DNA of 64,000 nt, taken from the NCBI GenBank assembly GCA_015143295.1, contig CM026571.1:33942505-34006504 (forward strand), read 5' to 3'. The DNA is from Tetracentron sinense (lineage: Eukaryota; Streptophyta; Magnoliopsida; Trochodendrales; Trochodendraceae). Positions 47,323 to 57,812 of this stretch are shown piece by piece. Position 1 is the stretch's first letter. Every line of letters begins with the position of its first letter. A program made the translations under genes and the position numbers. The notes under the pieces were generated by a model. That model had not been told where the DNA came from. It saw nothing but the letters and a program-made list of their open reading frames with translations, and ran no database searches.

Positions 47323-49092
47323 ATGTCCACTTTGTCTTCGTTCTCCCTCAAAAACACCAGCACCACCACATTCTACCATGCAGATACACACACACACCAA
47401 AAGGCAACAACAGCTTCAACCAAATTTCACAAGGTCGTCGCTCGGTCCTCCAAGGCACATAATAAAAGGTTAGTGTTAGACACAGCTCCAGTACTCCAGT
47501 ACTATTCCAATTACCCTTCTAATACCAAAACCAAGAAGAAGAAGAATAGTAGTAAAAGTAAAGGAGAAGAAGTAGTAACACTTATCGACCATCTGATCAC
47601 TTTCTTTTACAAATTCATAAACCCTCCCCTCCACTCTTCTGTGGACCCGAATTACGTACTGAGCGGAAACTTCGCTCCAGTGGGAGAGCTGCCCCCGACG
47701 GAGTGCACAGTGGTGTGCGGTGAGCTCCCATCTTCCCTAAATGGAGCCTACCTCCGCAATGGTCCCAACCCTCAGCACCCACCTCATGGTCCTCATCACC
47801 TGTTCGAGGGTGATGGCATGCTCCACTCTCTCCTTCTATCCGGCGGTCGCGCCACCTTTTGCAGCCGCTACGTCCAAACTTATAAGTACACCCTTGAGCG
47901 GATTGCTGGCTTCCCCACCTTCCCCAATGTCTTATCAGGCTTCTACGGCCTCGCCGACATCGCCCGCTGTGCTATCGCCATTGCTAGGGTCTTGACTGGC
48001 CAGATTAATCTCATGAGAGGATTTGGTTTGGCCAACACCAGCCTTGCCTTCTTTTCTAATAGGCTCTTCGCCCTCGGCGAGTCTGACCTGCCATACGCCG
48101 TTCGATTGACACCAGAAGGCGACGTTGAGACCCTAGAACGCTGTTGTTTCAATGGGAGGCCTTTCATGAACATGACCGCGCACCCCAAGATTGACATCCA
48201 CACGGGGGAGATGTTCGCCTTCCGTTGCAGCCCCGTCCCACCCTATCTGACCTTCTTCCGCTTCGACGCCAAGGGTTCAAAACAACCGGATGTGCCCATC
48301 TTCTCTATGACTCGTCCCACCTTCGTCCATGACTTTGCTATTACCAAGCGCTACGCCGTGTTTCCAGAGACGCAGCTGGAAATGAAGCCAGAAAATTTGG
48401 TGGCGCTTAGGGGCATGCCGGTGGCCTCTGATCCATCCAAGGTGCCGAGAATTGGTGTCATTCCCCGGTATGCGTCGTCCGAATCGGAGTTGAGGTGGTA
48501 CACGGTGCCGGGATACAGTGCAATGCATGTCACCAATGCATGGGAGGACGAGGAGGAGGGCATCATCCTCATTGCACCCAATGCCGTATCTATAGAGAAC
48601 ATCTTCCACAGGATAGAGATGGTCCACTTCTCGTTGGAGAAGGTGAGAATCGACATGAGGACGGGGATGGTCTCAAGGACTTGTCTCGACACCAGAAGTC
48701 TAGAATTGGGCTCGATTAACCCTGCCTATGTAGGAAAGAAGAACCGGTACGCCTACATGGGCGTGGGCGAAGTGGTCCCAAAGATGTCGGGTGTAGTAAA
48801 GATTGACCTGGAACTGGAGCGTGCGGTCTCAAGCAGGTTCTATGGGCCAGGCTGCTTCGGAGGGGAGTCCATCTTTGTGGCGAGGGATGCCGATGACTCT
48901 GAGGCCGACGAGGATGATGGTTACATTGTTTCCTTTGTGCACAACGAAAATACTGGAGACTCAAAATTCGAGGTGATGGACGCTAAGTCACCCATGCTGG
49001 ACATTGTAGCGACCGTGAAGCTGCCCGGGCGGGTGCCATATGGCTTCCATGGACTCTTTGTCACCCAGAAAAACCTCCTAAAGCAGTTGTAG
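47323..49092 (+). CDS. CCD4: Carotenoid cleavage dioxygenase 4, plastid
   Basis: Single exon, 589 residues. The open frame extends upstream to 47254 but has no ATG before 47323; the Ser/Thr-rich start MSTLSSFSLKNTSTTTF is a good plastid transit peptide and gives the usual CCD4 length (about 590). The beta-propeller enzyme cleaves carotenoids oxidatively, controlling pigment loss and apocarotenoid volatiles in plastoglobules. The four iron-binding histidines are all present: His287 (MTAHPKID), His336 (FVHDFAITK), His402 (YSAMHVTNAWE), His576 (YGFHGLFV). CCD4 rather than NCED is indicated by SVDPNYVLSGNFAPVGELPP, GAYLRNGPNPQ and the short C-terminus. Most CCD4 genes have few or no introns, consistent with this one. 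The frame is intact. It is surrounded by MITEs upstream, and a Copia LTR begins within five bases after the stop, so its 3' UTR is now transposon-derived. Confidence 0.95.
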   Translation: MSTLSSFSLKNTSTTTFYHADTHTHQKATTASTKFHKVVARSSKAHNKRLVLDTAPVLQYYSNYPSNTKTKKKKNSSKSKGEEVVTLIDHLITFFYKFINPPLHSSVDPNYVLSGNFAPVGELPPTECTVVCGELPSSLNGAYLRNGPNPQHPPHGPHHLFEGDGMLHSLLLSGGRATFCSRYVQTYKYTLERIAGFPTFPNVLSGFYGLADIARCAIAIARVLTGQINLMRGFGLANTSLAFFSNRLFALGESDLPYAVRLTPEGDVETLERCCFNGRPFMNMTAHPKIDIHTGEMFAFRCSPVPPYLTFFRFDAKGSKQPDVPIFSMTRPTFVHDFAITKRYAVFPETQLEMKPENLVALRGMPVASDPSKVPRIGVIPRYASSESELRWYTVPGYSAMHVTNAWEDEEEGIILIAPNAVSIENIFHRIEMVHFSLEKVRIDMRTGMVSRTCLDTRSLELGSINPAYVGKKNRYAYMGVGEVVPKMSGVVKIDLELERAVSSRFYGPGCFGGESIFVARDADDSEADEDDGYIVSFVHNENTGDSKFEVMDAKSPMLDIVATVKLPGRVPYGFHGLFVTQKNLLKQL

Positions 49093-49287
49093 ACAGGTGT
49101 GAGAAAGATTTGGAGAGAATATTGTGGTATTGTATTGATTAGAGATACATCATCGTACAAGGGAGAACCCATATTTATAGCTATACAAGATGCTAATTAA
49201 GGGAATAGTAATATCTAATACTGAGCTAATATACAGCTAATGCCAACTAATGTTAACTAATATAGAACATTCCAATTGTGCTCTAAC
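49088..49287 (-). repeat. Copia 3' LTR (against the CCD4 stop codon)
   Basis: Its plus-strand right end is GTGCTCTAACA at 49287. The clear match to the other LTR begins at GATTTGGAGAGAAT (49107); leftward the alignment is gapped, and TGT can be placed at 49088 (overlapping the stop codon) or at 49097. Confidence 0.8.
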
Positions 49288-49300
49288 AGCCCCCCTCAAA
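49288..49300 (-). promoter_or_regulatory. Copia polypurine tract
   Basis: On the minus strand TTTGAGGGGGGC directly precedes the LTR start TGTTAGAGC. Confidence 0.75.
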
Positions 49301-49301
49301 C

Positions 49302-50706
49302 TCAAGATGGTAAAATGGAGATCGGCTTGAGTTTGGAAACCAAATCCTGAAGACGTCCTGGTGGATGAGCTTTGGTGAAGACATCAGCAGTCTGATCAAT
49401 GGAGGAGACGGAGGTAAGACCAATAGTGCTACAAGAGAGATGATGACGCACAAAATGACAGTCGATCTCAATGAGCTTTGTGCGGTTCATGGAAGACATC
49501 ATTGTGAGCAATCTGGATAGCACTTTAATTGTCACAACTGATTGTAGGAGCAGTGGAGTGAGTGACGCCCATGTCCTCAAGTAACCAACGAAGCCAGAGA
49601 AGTTCCTGAGTGGCATCAGCAAGGGCACGATACTCAGCTTCTGTACTAGATTGAGCGACAACGGTTCGCTTCTTGCTGCGCTAGGAAATAAGAGAATCAC
49701 CCAGGAAAATGCAATACCCAGTGGTAGATCGACGATCAGTGGGGTCCCCTGCCCAGTCTGCATCGGAGTAGGCACGGAGCTCAAGGGAAGAGTGAGCGGA
49801 GAAATGAAGGCCATGAAACAAGGTCCCTTTGATGTATCGGAGAATGCGAAGAATTGCCTCATAATGAGGAGAGCGGGGAGCAGAGAGAAACTGGCTAACA
49901 ATGTGGACAACATAAGAGATATCTGGGCGAGTAACTGTAAGGTAGACCAGACTCCCAACCAATTGGCGATATAGGGTAGGATCATCCAGAGGTGTACCAT
50001 CCATAGGAGTGAGTCGAGAATTGGGTTCAAGAGGGGTGGTACATGTTTTGCTATCTGTGAGTCCTGCTTGGGTGAGAAGATCAGAAGCATACTTAGCCTA
50101 AGAAAGAGAATACACCTCTGAGCTAGAAGTGATCTCAAGCCCTAAAAAATAATTGAGCTTCCCCAGATCTTTCATCTCTACATGCTGACTGAGATAAGTC
50201 TTTAAATCTGAGATGCCTGATGTATCATCCCCGGTGATAATCATATCGTCAACATAGAGGAGAAGAAGAATGGTTCCCCGGTCTGATTTGCGGATGAAGA
50301 GTACTGAATCATAAGAGCTGGGAGTGAAGTCAAAACCTCCAACAATAGTGCTGAACTTGGCAAACCAAGCTCGAGGAGCTTGCTTGAGGCCATAGAGAGC
50401 CCGACGGAGCTTGCAGACTTGGTGAGGAGGGTGATGATAACCAAGAGGAGGGTGCATATAAACTTTTTCAGTGAGTTCACCATTAAGGAAGGCATTTTAC
50501 ACATCCATCTGACATAATTCCCAATGACGAACTGCGGCAACAACAATCAAGCTGCGAACTGAAGTGAGACGAGCAACTGGGGCAAAGGTCTCCTCATAAT
50601 CTATCCTATATTCCTGTGTGTACCCCTTTGCGACCAAGCGAGCCTTGTAGCGTTCAATGGTCCCATCAGAGTGAGTTTTGATCTTGTATACCCACACCCA
50701 TAGCAT
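49302..50706 (-). pseudogene. Copia reverse transcriptase and RNase H
   Basis: Reads WVYKIKTHSDGTIERYKARL, VAKGYTQ, DYEETFAPVARLTSVR, then after a stop at 50497 LYGLKQAPRAWF, catalytic YVDDMIITGDD (about 50230-50260), MKDLGKLNYFLGLEI, a stop, then PMDGTPLDDPTLYRQLVGSL, RPDISYVVHIVSQF, SDADWAGDPTDRRSTTGYC and QSSTEAEYRALADATQEL. The catalytic residues survive but four or more stops or frameshifts break it. Confidence 0.88.
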
Positions 50707-51960
50707 TTTTGCCGTTTGGGAGGTCCACTAGATCCCATGTGTGATTTTGTTCTAGTGCATGTAATTCATCATCCATTGCTTTCTGCCAAAGAGGGTTAGA
50801 ATTGGCCTTACGGTAGGACTGAGGCTCATGGTGAGAAAGAATGGTAGAAAACACCACATAATCACGAAGATGAACAAGAGAAGTTTTTACCCGGTCACTA
50901 CCGCGAGGAGGGAGATCAGAAGCTGTAGCAGATCCATCAGACGGAGCAGGCGGCTCAGGAGAGGGCAAGGTGGACAACTCAGTAAGGGCATCTATAGAGG
51001 GGACAGGCAGAGACGATTGTTCTGAAGAAGGGACTGGAAGGGTAGGTGGAGATGGGACCACAGAGGAGGAATCTGTATCTGAGATGTCAGGAAACAGATC
51101 TACGGAAGGGTCAGTGAAGAGAAGAGAAGTAGTGGTAGGTGATAGATGAAACGTAGACATGGAAGAGAACATCTTGTGTTCCCAGAAGACAACATGGCGA
51201 GACACATGAAGACGTTTGGAGTAAGGATCCCAACACCGATAGCCTTTATGTTCGATACCATATCCCAAAAAACAACATAGGCGAGCACGAGATTTCAGTT
51301 TGGTGCGTTCATGCGGCTGAAGCAGAACGAAACAAGGACAACCAAAGACCTTAAGGGTGCCATAGTCCGGAGGATGGTTATACAAACGCTCATAGGGTGA
51401 TTGATTGTTGGTAGTGGGAGAAGGAACACGGTTCATTATATAAATAGCAGTGAGAGTGGCTTCACCCCAAAAACGTTCAAGACATGAGGCAGATGTAAGG
51501 AGAGTGCGAACGGTGTTGAGAATATGACGGTGTTTGTGCTCTACACACTTGTTTTGTTGGGAAGTGCCAGGACAAGAGCGATGAGGAAGAGTGCCATGTT
51601 GGCAAAGAAAGCGGAGGACACTTGAGTCTGTGTATTCAGCAGCATTGTCAGTACAGAAAACTTTGATATTACGAGAAAATTGGGTTTTGATCATATTGGT
51701 ATAGTCAAAGTATAATTGGGGCAATTCAGATCGATTGTTCATAAGATACAACCAAGTATAGCGAGAGTAATCATCGACAAAAATAACAAAATAACGTGAA
51801 CCCCCATAGTAGGAGTTGGAGAAGGTCCCCAAACATCAGAATGGATTAAGTCAAATGGTGCAGAAGAAACTGAATTACTATTATTAAAAGGCAATGCTGT
51901 TTGTTTTGCAAGTTGACAAGGAAGACAATCAAAATGTTTATGATGGACTGACCCTAACTG
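50666..51960 (-). pseudogene. Copia integrase
   Basis: Catalytic DDE: Asp in APFDLIHSDVWG (near 51855), Asp in KVFCTDNAAEY, Glu in QQNKCVEHKHRHI (family usually QNGVAERKHRH). The frame from 51832 is open for 388 residues and fuses into the RT linker: KVFGCPCFVLLQP, FLGYGIEHKGYRCWDP, then QKAMDDELHALEQNHTW. The upstream zinc-binding part (LWHSRLGHASLGHLQ near 52010-51970) carries stops. Confidence 0.85.
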
Positions 51961-52134
51961 ACCATTAGAAACTACAGACTGCAGATGACCAAGAGAAGCA
52001 TGGCCCAGACGGCTGTGCCAAAGACTGAAAGCTGAGGTGGAAGAGGTAGAAGCTGTTGTTGAAGTGAGGTGGGATGGAATGTGGAGGTTGATGAGCTCAA
52101 AGAGTTGTCCAACCTTACGGCCTATCCCAAGGGT

Positions 52135-53632
52135 CTATCCCATCTGTGGATCCTGCACACAACAACCAGAAGAAGAAAAAGAAACAGTAAGTACAAAATC
52201 ACAGAGTTGACCAACAAATATAAGATTGAGGGTGAGTTGGGGTATGCAATAAGTATCGGGAAGAGTGCTAGATGTGGAGACTCTGCCAATATGACTGATG
52301 GACATGGGGGAGCCATCAGTAGTTTGAATGGTGGGAGTGTGACCAGTAGAGTGTTTGGTGGAGAAAAGAGTGGAATCATGTGTCATGTGATTGCAACAGG
52401 CAGAGTCAAAAAACCAAGAAGAATTACCTGAAGTGACTGACATAGCAGTAGGAGGAGGATTACTGGAAGAAGCAAGGACCCTTTTGACAATATCCTCGAT
52501 GTGAGAGGCAGATAACCCTTCGGCAGAGAAAGTGGATGATGATCCTTCAGTGGTGGCGGCGGATCGAGAATGATCACCGCAAGATGAATTATGTTGAGAG
52601 TGGCGAGCAGGGTTTTTGAAGCAGTCATCCTGAAGATGACCAGGGGCTTGCTTTTGACAGAACTGGCAAGTGAGAACTCTGCAATCCAAGAGAGTGTGTC
52701 TGGGTTTCTTACAGTAATTGCAGTATTTGGATGGAGGCCCCCTGGGAGTGGTGAAAGCAGCATCTATACGGTTTTGTTTGTGAGGGGCAAGGCGAGTTTT
52801 CTCGGAGAGAAGCTCACTAACAGCTTGGTCCAACGTAGGCAGATGACTGTGATGAAGAAGAGAAGCACGAACATGTTCAAAGTCATCAGTGAGAGCCATT
52901 AGGAAAAGAACCAAGTGCTGACGATCCTGATAGTCCCTGAATTTTTTGGTATTGGTGGGATCGGTAAATTCAGGTTCGGAGGGAGTGAGCTGATCCCAAA
53001 CATAGTGCATCTCCGAGAGAAAGCTGTTAATGTTTTGCCCAGCTTGCTGTTTCATGCTATGAAGACCGCCCAGAAGTTGGTACTGATGAGACAAATCAGG
53101 TAGTTTAGCGTTTTTCCAGAAAGTCCCAAAGAGTTTTGGCAGTGGTGAATCTACCAAACTGGAGACTGATGGAGTGAGCACAAGTATTGAGAATCCAAGT
53201 GATAATCTGGTGGTTCTTGCTATCCTACTCCTCAAGTCGATCCGTGTATGTGGTTTTGTCTTCGTCAGTAGCTTTTTTTGGTTCGGTGATATCACCAGTG
53301 ACATATCGCCAAAGTTTTCGGCCCTTAAGAAAACTGGTCATTGCCTGAGCATAGACAACATAGTTAGGTCCATCCATGGTGATGGCAATAGGTTGGGAAG
53401 CCTTCATAGTGACGGCACACGGCTGGTTGTTCGGTGACGAGGTTTCCGGCGTTGGAATCGTCTCACAGAGGGGAAGGGAATGATGTCGGCGGTGAGAGAG
53501 GAGGATCATCGGTGGTGGTGGCAGCGGAGATAGATGGTGAGAGTGATGGTGGTGACTACAGTGGCGATGCGCGATGGCGGTGATATTCTGATGACAAGAG
53601 CACGAGGGCGCGGCAGGGCAGGGCACCATCAT
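52135..53632 (-). pseudogene. Copia gag and protease
   Basis: From ATG 53632 a His/Pro-rich leader, then ITMDGPNYVVYAQAMTSFLK, a break at 53225, SHQYQLLGGLHSMKQQAGQN, DDFEHVRASLLHHSHLPTLD, two zinc-knuckle-like clusters (CNYCKKPRHTLLDC and CQFCQKQAPGHLQDDC), and the protease active site SSWFFDSACCNHMT at about 52420. The family usually has DSGA; DSAC here may abolish cleavage. Confidence 0.82.
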
Positions 53633-53642
53633 GAGCGTTAGA

Positions 53643-53654
53643 GCTCTGATACCA
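53643..53654 (-). promoter_or_regulatory. Copia primer-binding site
   Basis: Minus strand TGGTATCAGAGC directly after the 5' LTR, complementary to the initiator methionine tRNA 3' end, the standard Copia primer. Confidence 0.9.
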
Positions 53655-53862
53655 TGTTAGAATGGTAGAGGGAGAGAGAGATTTGGAGAGAATATTGTGG
53701 TATTGTATTGATTAAAGATACATCATTGTACAAGGGAGAGCCCATATTTATAGCTATACAAGATGCTAATTAAGGGAATAGTAATATCTAATACTGAGCT
53801 AATATACAGCTAATGCCAACTAATGTTAACTAATATAGAACATTCCAATTGTGCTCTATAAT
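53655..53862 (-). repeat. Copia 5' LTR
   Basis: About 208 bp, plus-strand start TGTTAGAATGGTAG, end GTGCTCTATA (the other copy ends GTGCTCTAACA). Contains ATATTTATAGC near 53747, a TATA-like box on the minus strand (GCTATAAATAT). Confidence 0.88.
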
Positions 53863-53881
53863 GAACACTATAAAGTTTCAA

Positions 53882-54083
53882 ATTATCTCTTGCCGACGCT
53901 TCGAGGTGGGCTCTGGCATCCACACACCATCTGCATGTGGCAATAAAAGGGGAAGAGTCATCAAGTGGGGAGAAGTCAAAAAACATGGGAAGAAAATTAA
54001 TTGACTTATTCCCTTTTTATCACCACATGTCTGATGGTGTGTGGATGCTCGAATGCCCACCTCAAGCGTCGACAAGAGGTAAT
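53882..54083. mobile_element. Foldback MITE with long terminal inverted repeats
   Basis: Arms of about 60 bases: ATTATCTCTTGCCGACGCTT..GAGGTGGGC..GCATCCACACACCAT at the left, mirrored by ATGGTGTGTGGATGC..GCCCACCT..AAGCGTCGACAAGAGGTAAT at the right. The centre holds CAAGTGGGGAGAAGTC and GACTTATTCCC, also complementary. Confidence 0.75.
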
Positions 54084-54103
54084 CGGATGCCGAACAATAA
54101 TAG

Positions 54104-54908
54104 TGAAAGGAAAAATATTGGGAAGAACACACTTCAGCAGCTGCTACAAGTACTCTGGTTTACTGGTAGAAGGTAAGAGTAGAAGGGTGTGATACCCTGA
54201 CCTGTACTTCGATGCCAAAGTAAGTAGATGTAGAAGATGATGAATAGTGACAAGCACAGAAGCTAATGAGAGAGAAAGAGTGGAGATTTCTTGGTCCGTA
54301 TGCACTGAGCTTCTCTGGGTATTTATAGGTTTAGCTTTGGATGTCCATAGATGCTCATGAATGACCATAGATGCCCATACCATGTGTTCTACACTCATTA
54401 CCAAATATGTCAAACAGATCTGCCTCCTAACATGTCACACGTGAGAGCCTACTATTAGTTCAGTCGGTTTGTTTCTGACAACACGCAGAAGTGACCAGCA
54501 TTAAATGACAAGACAGTGCTTTTCACTTACTTGTCAGAATAGAACGATCGTCTCCTGATCACTTCCTTCTGCGAGTCGGTCTCGTTGTTGACTCAAAACT
54601 CGGGTTCGTTGTATAAGCATTAAAACAAAGTTTGATACGTTTATCCTGAAGATAACGAGAACGTTGTCAAGAGTACAACGAGAATATTGTGCATATGTCA
54701 ACGGATACGTTGTCGGGTGTACAACGTGAACGTTGTTCACAAGACAACGGATACGATGTACAATGCACAACGAGAATCATCATACACCGGACAACGGATA
54801 CCTCTAATTTAATCACGTGATCCACGCGTCACCCATCAGTGAACATAACAACAAAAACTAGCTCGTTCTCCAACACTTAATTAATTTCACGAATTTTATC
54901 CCTTACAA
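54104..54908 (-). mobile_element. Solo LTR of the Tat family, perfect target duplication
   Basis: The complement is a diverged copy of the LTR at 41048-41892: plus-strand ends TGAAAGGAAAAAT and AATTTTATCCCTTACA. Perfect 5-base target copies AATAG at 54099-54103 and 54909-54913. TATA box (complement of GGGTATTTATAGG, 54317-54329) is preserved, and the 23-bp dyad array is preserved at 54652-54807. Confidence 0.92.
54652..54807 (-). promoter_or_regulatory. Array of ACAACG-N4-CGTTGT dyads, 23-bp period (solo LTR)
   Basis: Plus-strand units start at 54652 (ATAACG-AGAA-CGTTGT), 54675 (ACAACG-AGAA-TATTGT), 54698 (TCAACG-GATA-CGTTGT), 54721 (ACAACG-TGAA-CGTTGT), 54744 (ACAACG-GATA-CGATGT), 54767 and 54791 (left arms only). 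Period 23, once 24. The spacers differ from those of the 3' LTR array while arms and period agree. Confidence 0.8.
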
Positions 54909-54954
54909 ATAGAAAAGGCACCTTCACAATACCACATAAATAAATAAAGGTGTC

Positions 54955-55015
54955 AGCTTCAGCTTCAGCTTCAGCTTCAGCTCCAGCTCCAGCTCCAGCT
55001 CCAGCTCCAGCTCGG
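54955..55015. repeat. Hexanucleotide microsatellite (CAGCTT/CAGCTC)n
   Basis: Four CAGCTT units followed by six CAGCTC units. Confidence 0.9.
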
Positions 55016-55371
55016 GTGGGCCTCACAACCGAGCTGTTCTTGGCCTGCAGGATATCAGGCCGAGAAACCCGGGCAACTACTCTCCTATGTGCCAATTTCG
55101 AATCCTATTCAAGCCGGCGAGCAGATTCTGAATCAAAAATGTGGGCCTTCCCGAGCTGAACAGGTCGGCCACCCTTTGCAGCTGATTATTGGTCCAGACA
55201 TGTTAGCACAAGTGGCCGACAGTAGATAGTGATCACCTGTCCTTTTATTGGGAGTGCTAGGAGGAGTCGGCAACTTGGTAAAAACACGGGGACAGATTCG
55301 TCCTTCACACAACTTCTTATGCCTACTTAACATGGCCTGTGTATTAGTAGGCACACAATATCAACGGGAGT
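55016..55371. other. No gene recognised
   Basis: Moderate GC sequence without convincing coding or terminal structure. Confidence 0.3.
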
Positions 55372-55762
55372 TCCAGTTGAATAGTCAAAATTTGCCTTGG
55401 AAAGGGGTATTATGGAAAAAAATTATTGTTAAAAAGCACCCTTCATTGTATTCATAATTACTAAACTACCACTTCCCAACCAAATTTTGGGTTGGTGCAG
55501 TTGGCTGTTCAACCGGAACCGGAACTCCTGTTCATAGTTAATCACTTAAAAAATTATTTAAAACTTCTTCATGAGACGTGAATGAATGAAGAGATTAACT
55601 ATGAATATGAGGTCAAGTTGAATAGTCAACCAGATCAACTCAGAAGTGTTAATTTGGTAATTATGAACACAAAGGAGGAGTTTTTTTTTTAAACAGTAAT
55701 TTTTTTTTCATAAATACCCCTTTCCAAGGCAATTTTTGAGTTGTGATTGAAGGTTGAATAGG
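55372..55762. mobile_element. Foldback MITE
   Basis: AGTTGAATAGTCAAAATTTG..CCTTGGAAAGGGGTATTATG at the left is mirrored by CATAAATACCCCTTTCCAAG..GCAATTTTTGAGTTGTGATT at the right; the inner arms TTCATAATTACTAAA and GTAATTATGAAC also pair. Confidence 0.7.
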
Positions 55763-56100
55763 AGCTCTTGATAGTTATTCACATGAATGAATTATTTCCT
55801 TCGAATACTCTATTAACTGGACCTCCTGTTGCTAGTTATTATAATGAATGAATTATTTCCTTGGAATACTCTATTAACTGGAGCTCCTGTTGCTAGTTAT
55901 TACAATGAATGAATTATTTCCTTCGAATACTCTATTAACTGGAGCTCCTGTTGCTAGTTATTATAATGAATGAATTATTGGAGCTCCTGTTGCTAGTTAT
56001 TATAATGAATGAATTATTTCCTTCGAATACTCTATTAACTGGAGCTCCTGTTGCTAGTTATTATAATGAATGAATTATTTCTTTTGAATACTCTATTAAA
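55752..56100. repeat. 61-bp minisatellite
   Basis: Units GAATGAATTATTTCCTTCGA..CTATTAACTGGAGCTCCTG begin at 55785, 55846, 55907, 55968, 56007 and 56068. Period is exactly 61 except for one unit shortened by 22 bases. Confidence 0.92.
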
Positions 56101-56690
56101 CGGACCAATATGTCTGATCATGAGAAGGATTTCTCTCATGTCTGAGAACGAGTACTAGGACAAATTGTCTTTTTAGTCTTGTGATAAATTGTCATCGTCT
56201 TTATATACGGACCGTAAGCTGGGACTGTTGCTCGGCCGACACACCCATATGATTCACAAGTGGCTAAATTCACCCCATCTCACCCATCTCACCTATCTCT
56301 TGGTGAGAGGAAAGAACCTTATATGAACAGCAAGATACAGGCCATCACGGTTGATTGCCATTACTGCTCGTAAGAAGTATTTCTTTTTTGTGAAATCCGA
56401 TTTCTAGGTGTTGATAGGCCCATTCTAATACTAATTTAATTCTTAACCTAAATAATAATAACACCTACTTAAAAAATTTGGATTTACATCGAGAGATCAA
56501 CAACTCCCACAATGCAACATGCATGTGTCCCTTTAACCATCCTTTAATTGTGGTTAAGAAACTTTAATCTTAAAGTTACGGTTTTGCAACATGCATGTGT
56601 CCGATTTCTAGGGGTTGATAGGCCCATTCTAATACTCATATGATATATAATCAATGGTTAGTATTAGGAATTTAAAACAACCAAAACAGG
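56101..56690. other. No gene recognised
   Basis: AT-rich, with a short duplicated phrase: CAACATGCATGTGTCC at about 56514 and 56586, and GATAGGCCCATTCTAATACT at about 56414 and 56606. Confidence 0.4.
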
Positions 56691-56699
56691 GGAAGTCAA

Positions 56700-57777
56700 A
56701 GTTCATCGGTTGACTCTCCCCCCCCCCCCCCCTTCAAGCCCGGTTGACCCCCCTTCATGCATTGAACAAAAAACCGTATGAAGAAATTTGGTAGAGAGTG
56801 AACAAACCAGCAGTCGATTGCCCATCAAGGTCAGTTGACTAGTCAACCACCGGTCGACCGCCCATAGGGAATTTTTCCCATAAACTTTCTAATTTTATGG
56901 AATTCTGAGAATTATTAATTGCTAAGGACTCTTGGCCTATAAATAAACCGCTAACTCGTGAGTTTTATGGTTTTTAACATTCTAAGAATTTCAAAAATCC
57001 TAAATGGAGTTTAAGTTAGGGTTTTGCAATGGGTTTTGTCTCATGAAGAAGAAGAGCTTGGAGATCAAAGACCAAGCCCATTCGAGCCCATTCGCAAGTG
57101 ATTGATCGTAAGGAAGCGATCGAAAGTGGTACTATATATTGTCCCGTTAATAATATTATGATAATTATTATAAGGATTGAATATGATTGAATTAGAGTAT
57201 ATTAAGATATAATGGGTATGAATTGTATATTATGGTTTGAATGATGGAAAAGGGTATGAAATTCAAGAATGGGGATGTATTATGGGAAAGGTAATATGAT
57301 ACGGCTACTGTTTTATGATTTTAAGTTGATAATAATGAAGTAGGGGGCCGAGCTATTCCATTTGGCGGGGGGGGGGGGGGGGGGGGGGAATTAATAGATT
57401 TGAGGGTATGGAGCTTGGGGGTTCAGGGCCGTAGCTCGAGAGAATTTTTTTTGGGGTATTTTTTTTTTTTGAGAAAATTTTGTCCCGGTTAAGCCCTTGA
57501 GGTCGCCATGTATCCCTATTGATAACCCTTTAACTGTCATTAAGATTCACCCACCCATCCTTGGTTTATAAAAAAAGGATATCAATTTTTTTTTGAACCC
57601 TAGTTAAAATTTACTAACTCCTAAGGTTAATTTTTTTTTTTTTTTTAAATCAAGGATAAGTAGGTGAACCCTAAGAGTGGTGAATTTTAACCATAGTTAA
57701 GGGGTGTCAATAGGGACATGTGGTGACCTCAAGGGCATCACCGGACTCCATTGGGGGGCCCACTATATATGACAAAA

Positions 57778-57812
<35 letters not shown>

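Larger units (their letters stand above)
49088..53862 (-). mobile_element. Ty1/Copia LTR retrotransposon
   Basis: Minus orientation: 5' LTR at 53655-53862, 3' LTR at about 49088-49287. gag-protease-integrase-RT-RNase H, the Copia order, runs from 53632 down to about 49300. Over the roughly 175 bases clearly aligned, the LTRs differ at three positions, so insertion is recent, yet the coding region has many stops. The outer end of the 3' LTR is shortened compared with the other. No clean target duplication is visible, so the exact outer boundaries are uncertain by a few bases. Confidence 0.9.

Noticed and set aside
47323-49092. NCED (abscisic acid pathway) identity for the dioxygenase
   Set aside because: Signature segments (LSGNFAPVGELPP, AYLRNGPNPQ, RYVQTYKY) match CCD4 rather than NCED.
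53863-53867. Target duplication for the Copia element
   Set aside because: ACAGG or GCAGT beside the left LTR does not recur beside the right LTR; either the ends are eroded or the left boundary is misplaced.
54877-55095. Open frame with (AG)n and (AE)n residues
   Set aside because: It is the CAGCTT/CAGCTC microsatellite read in frame.
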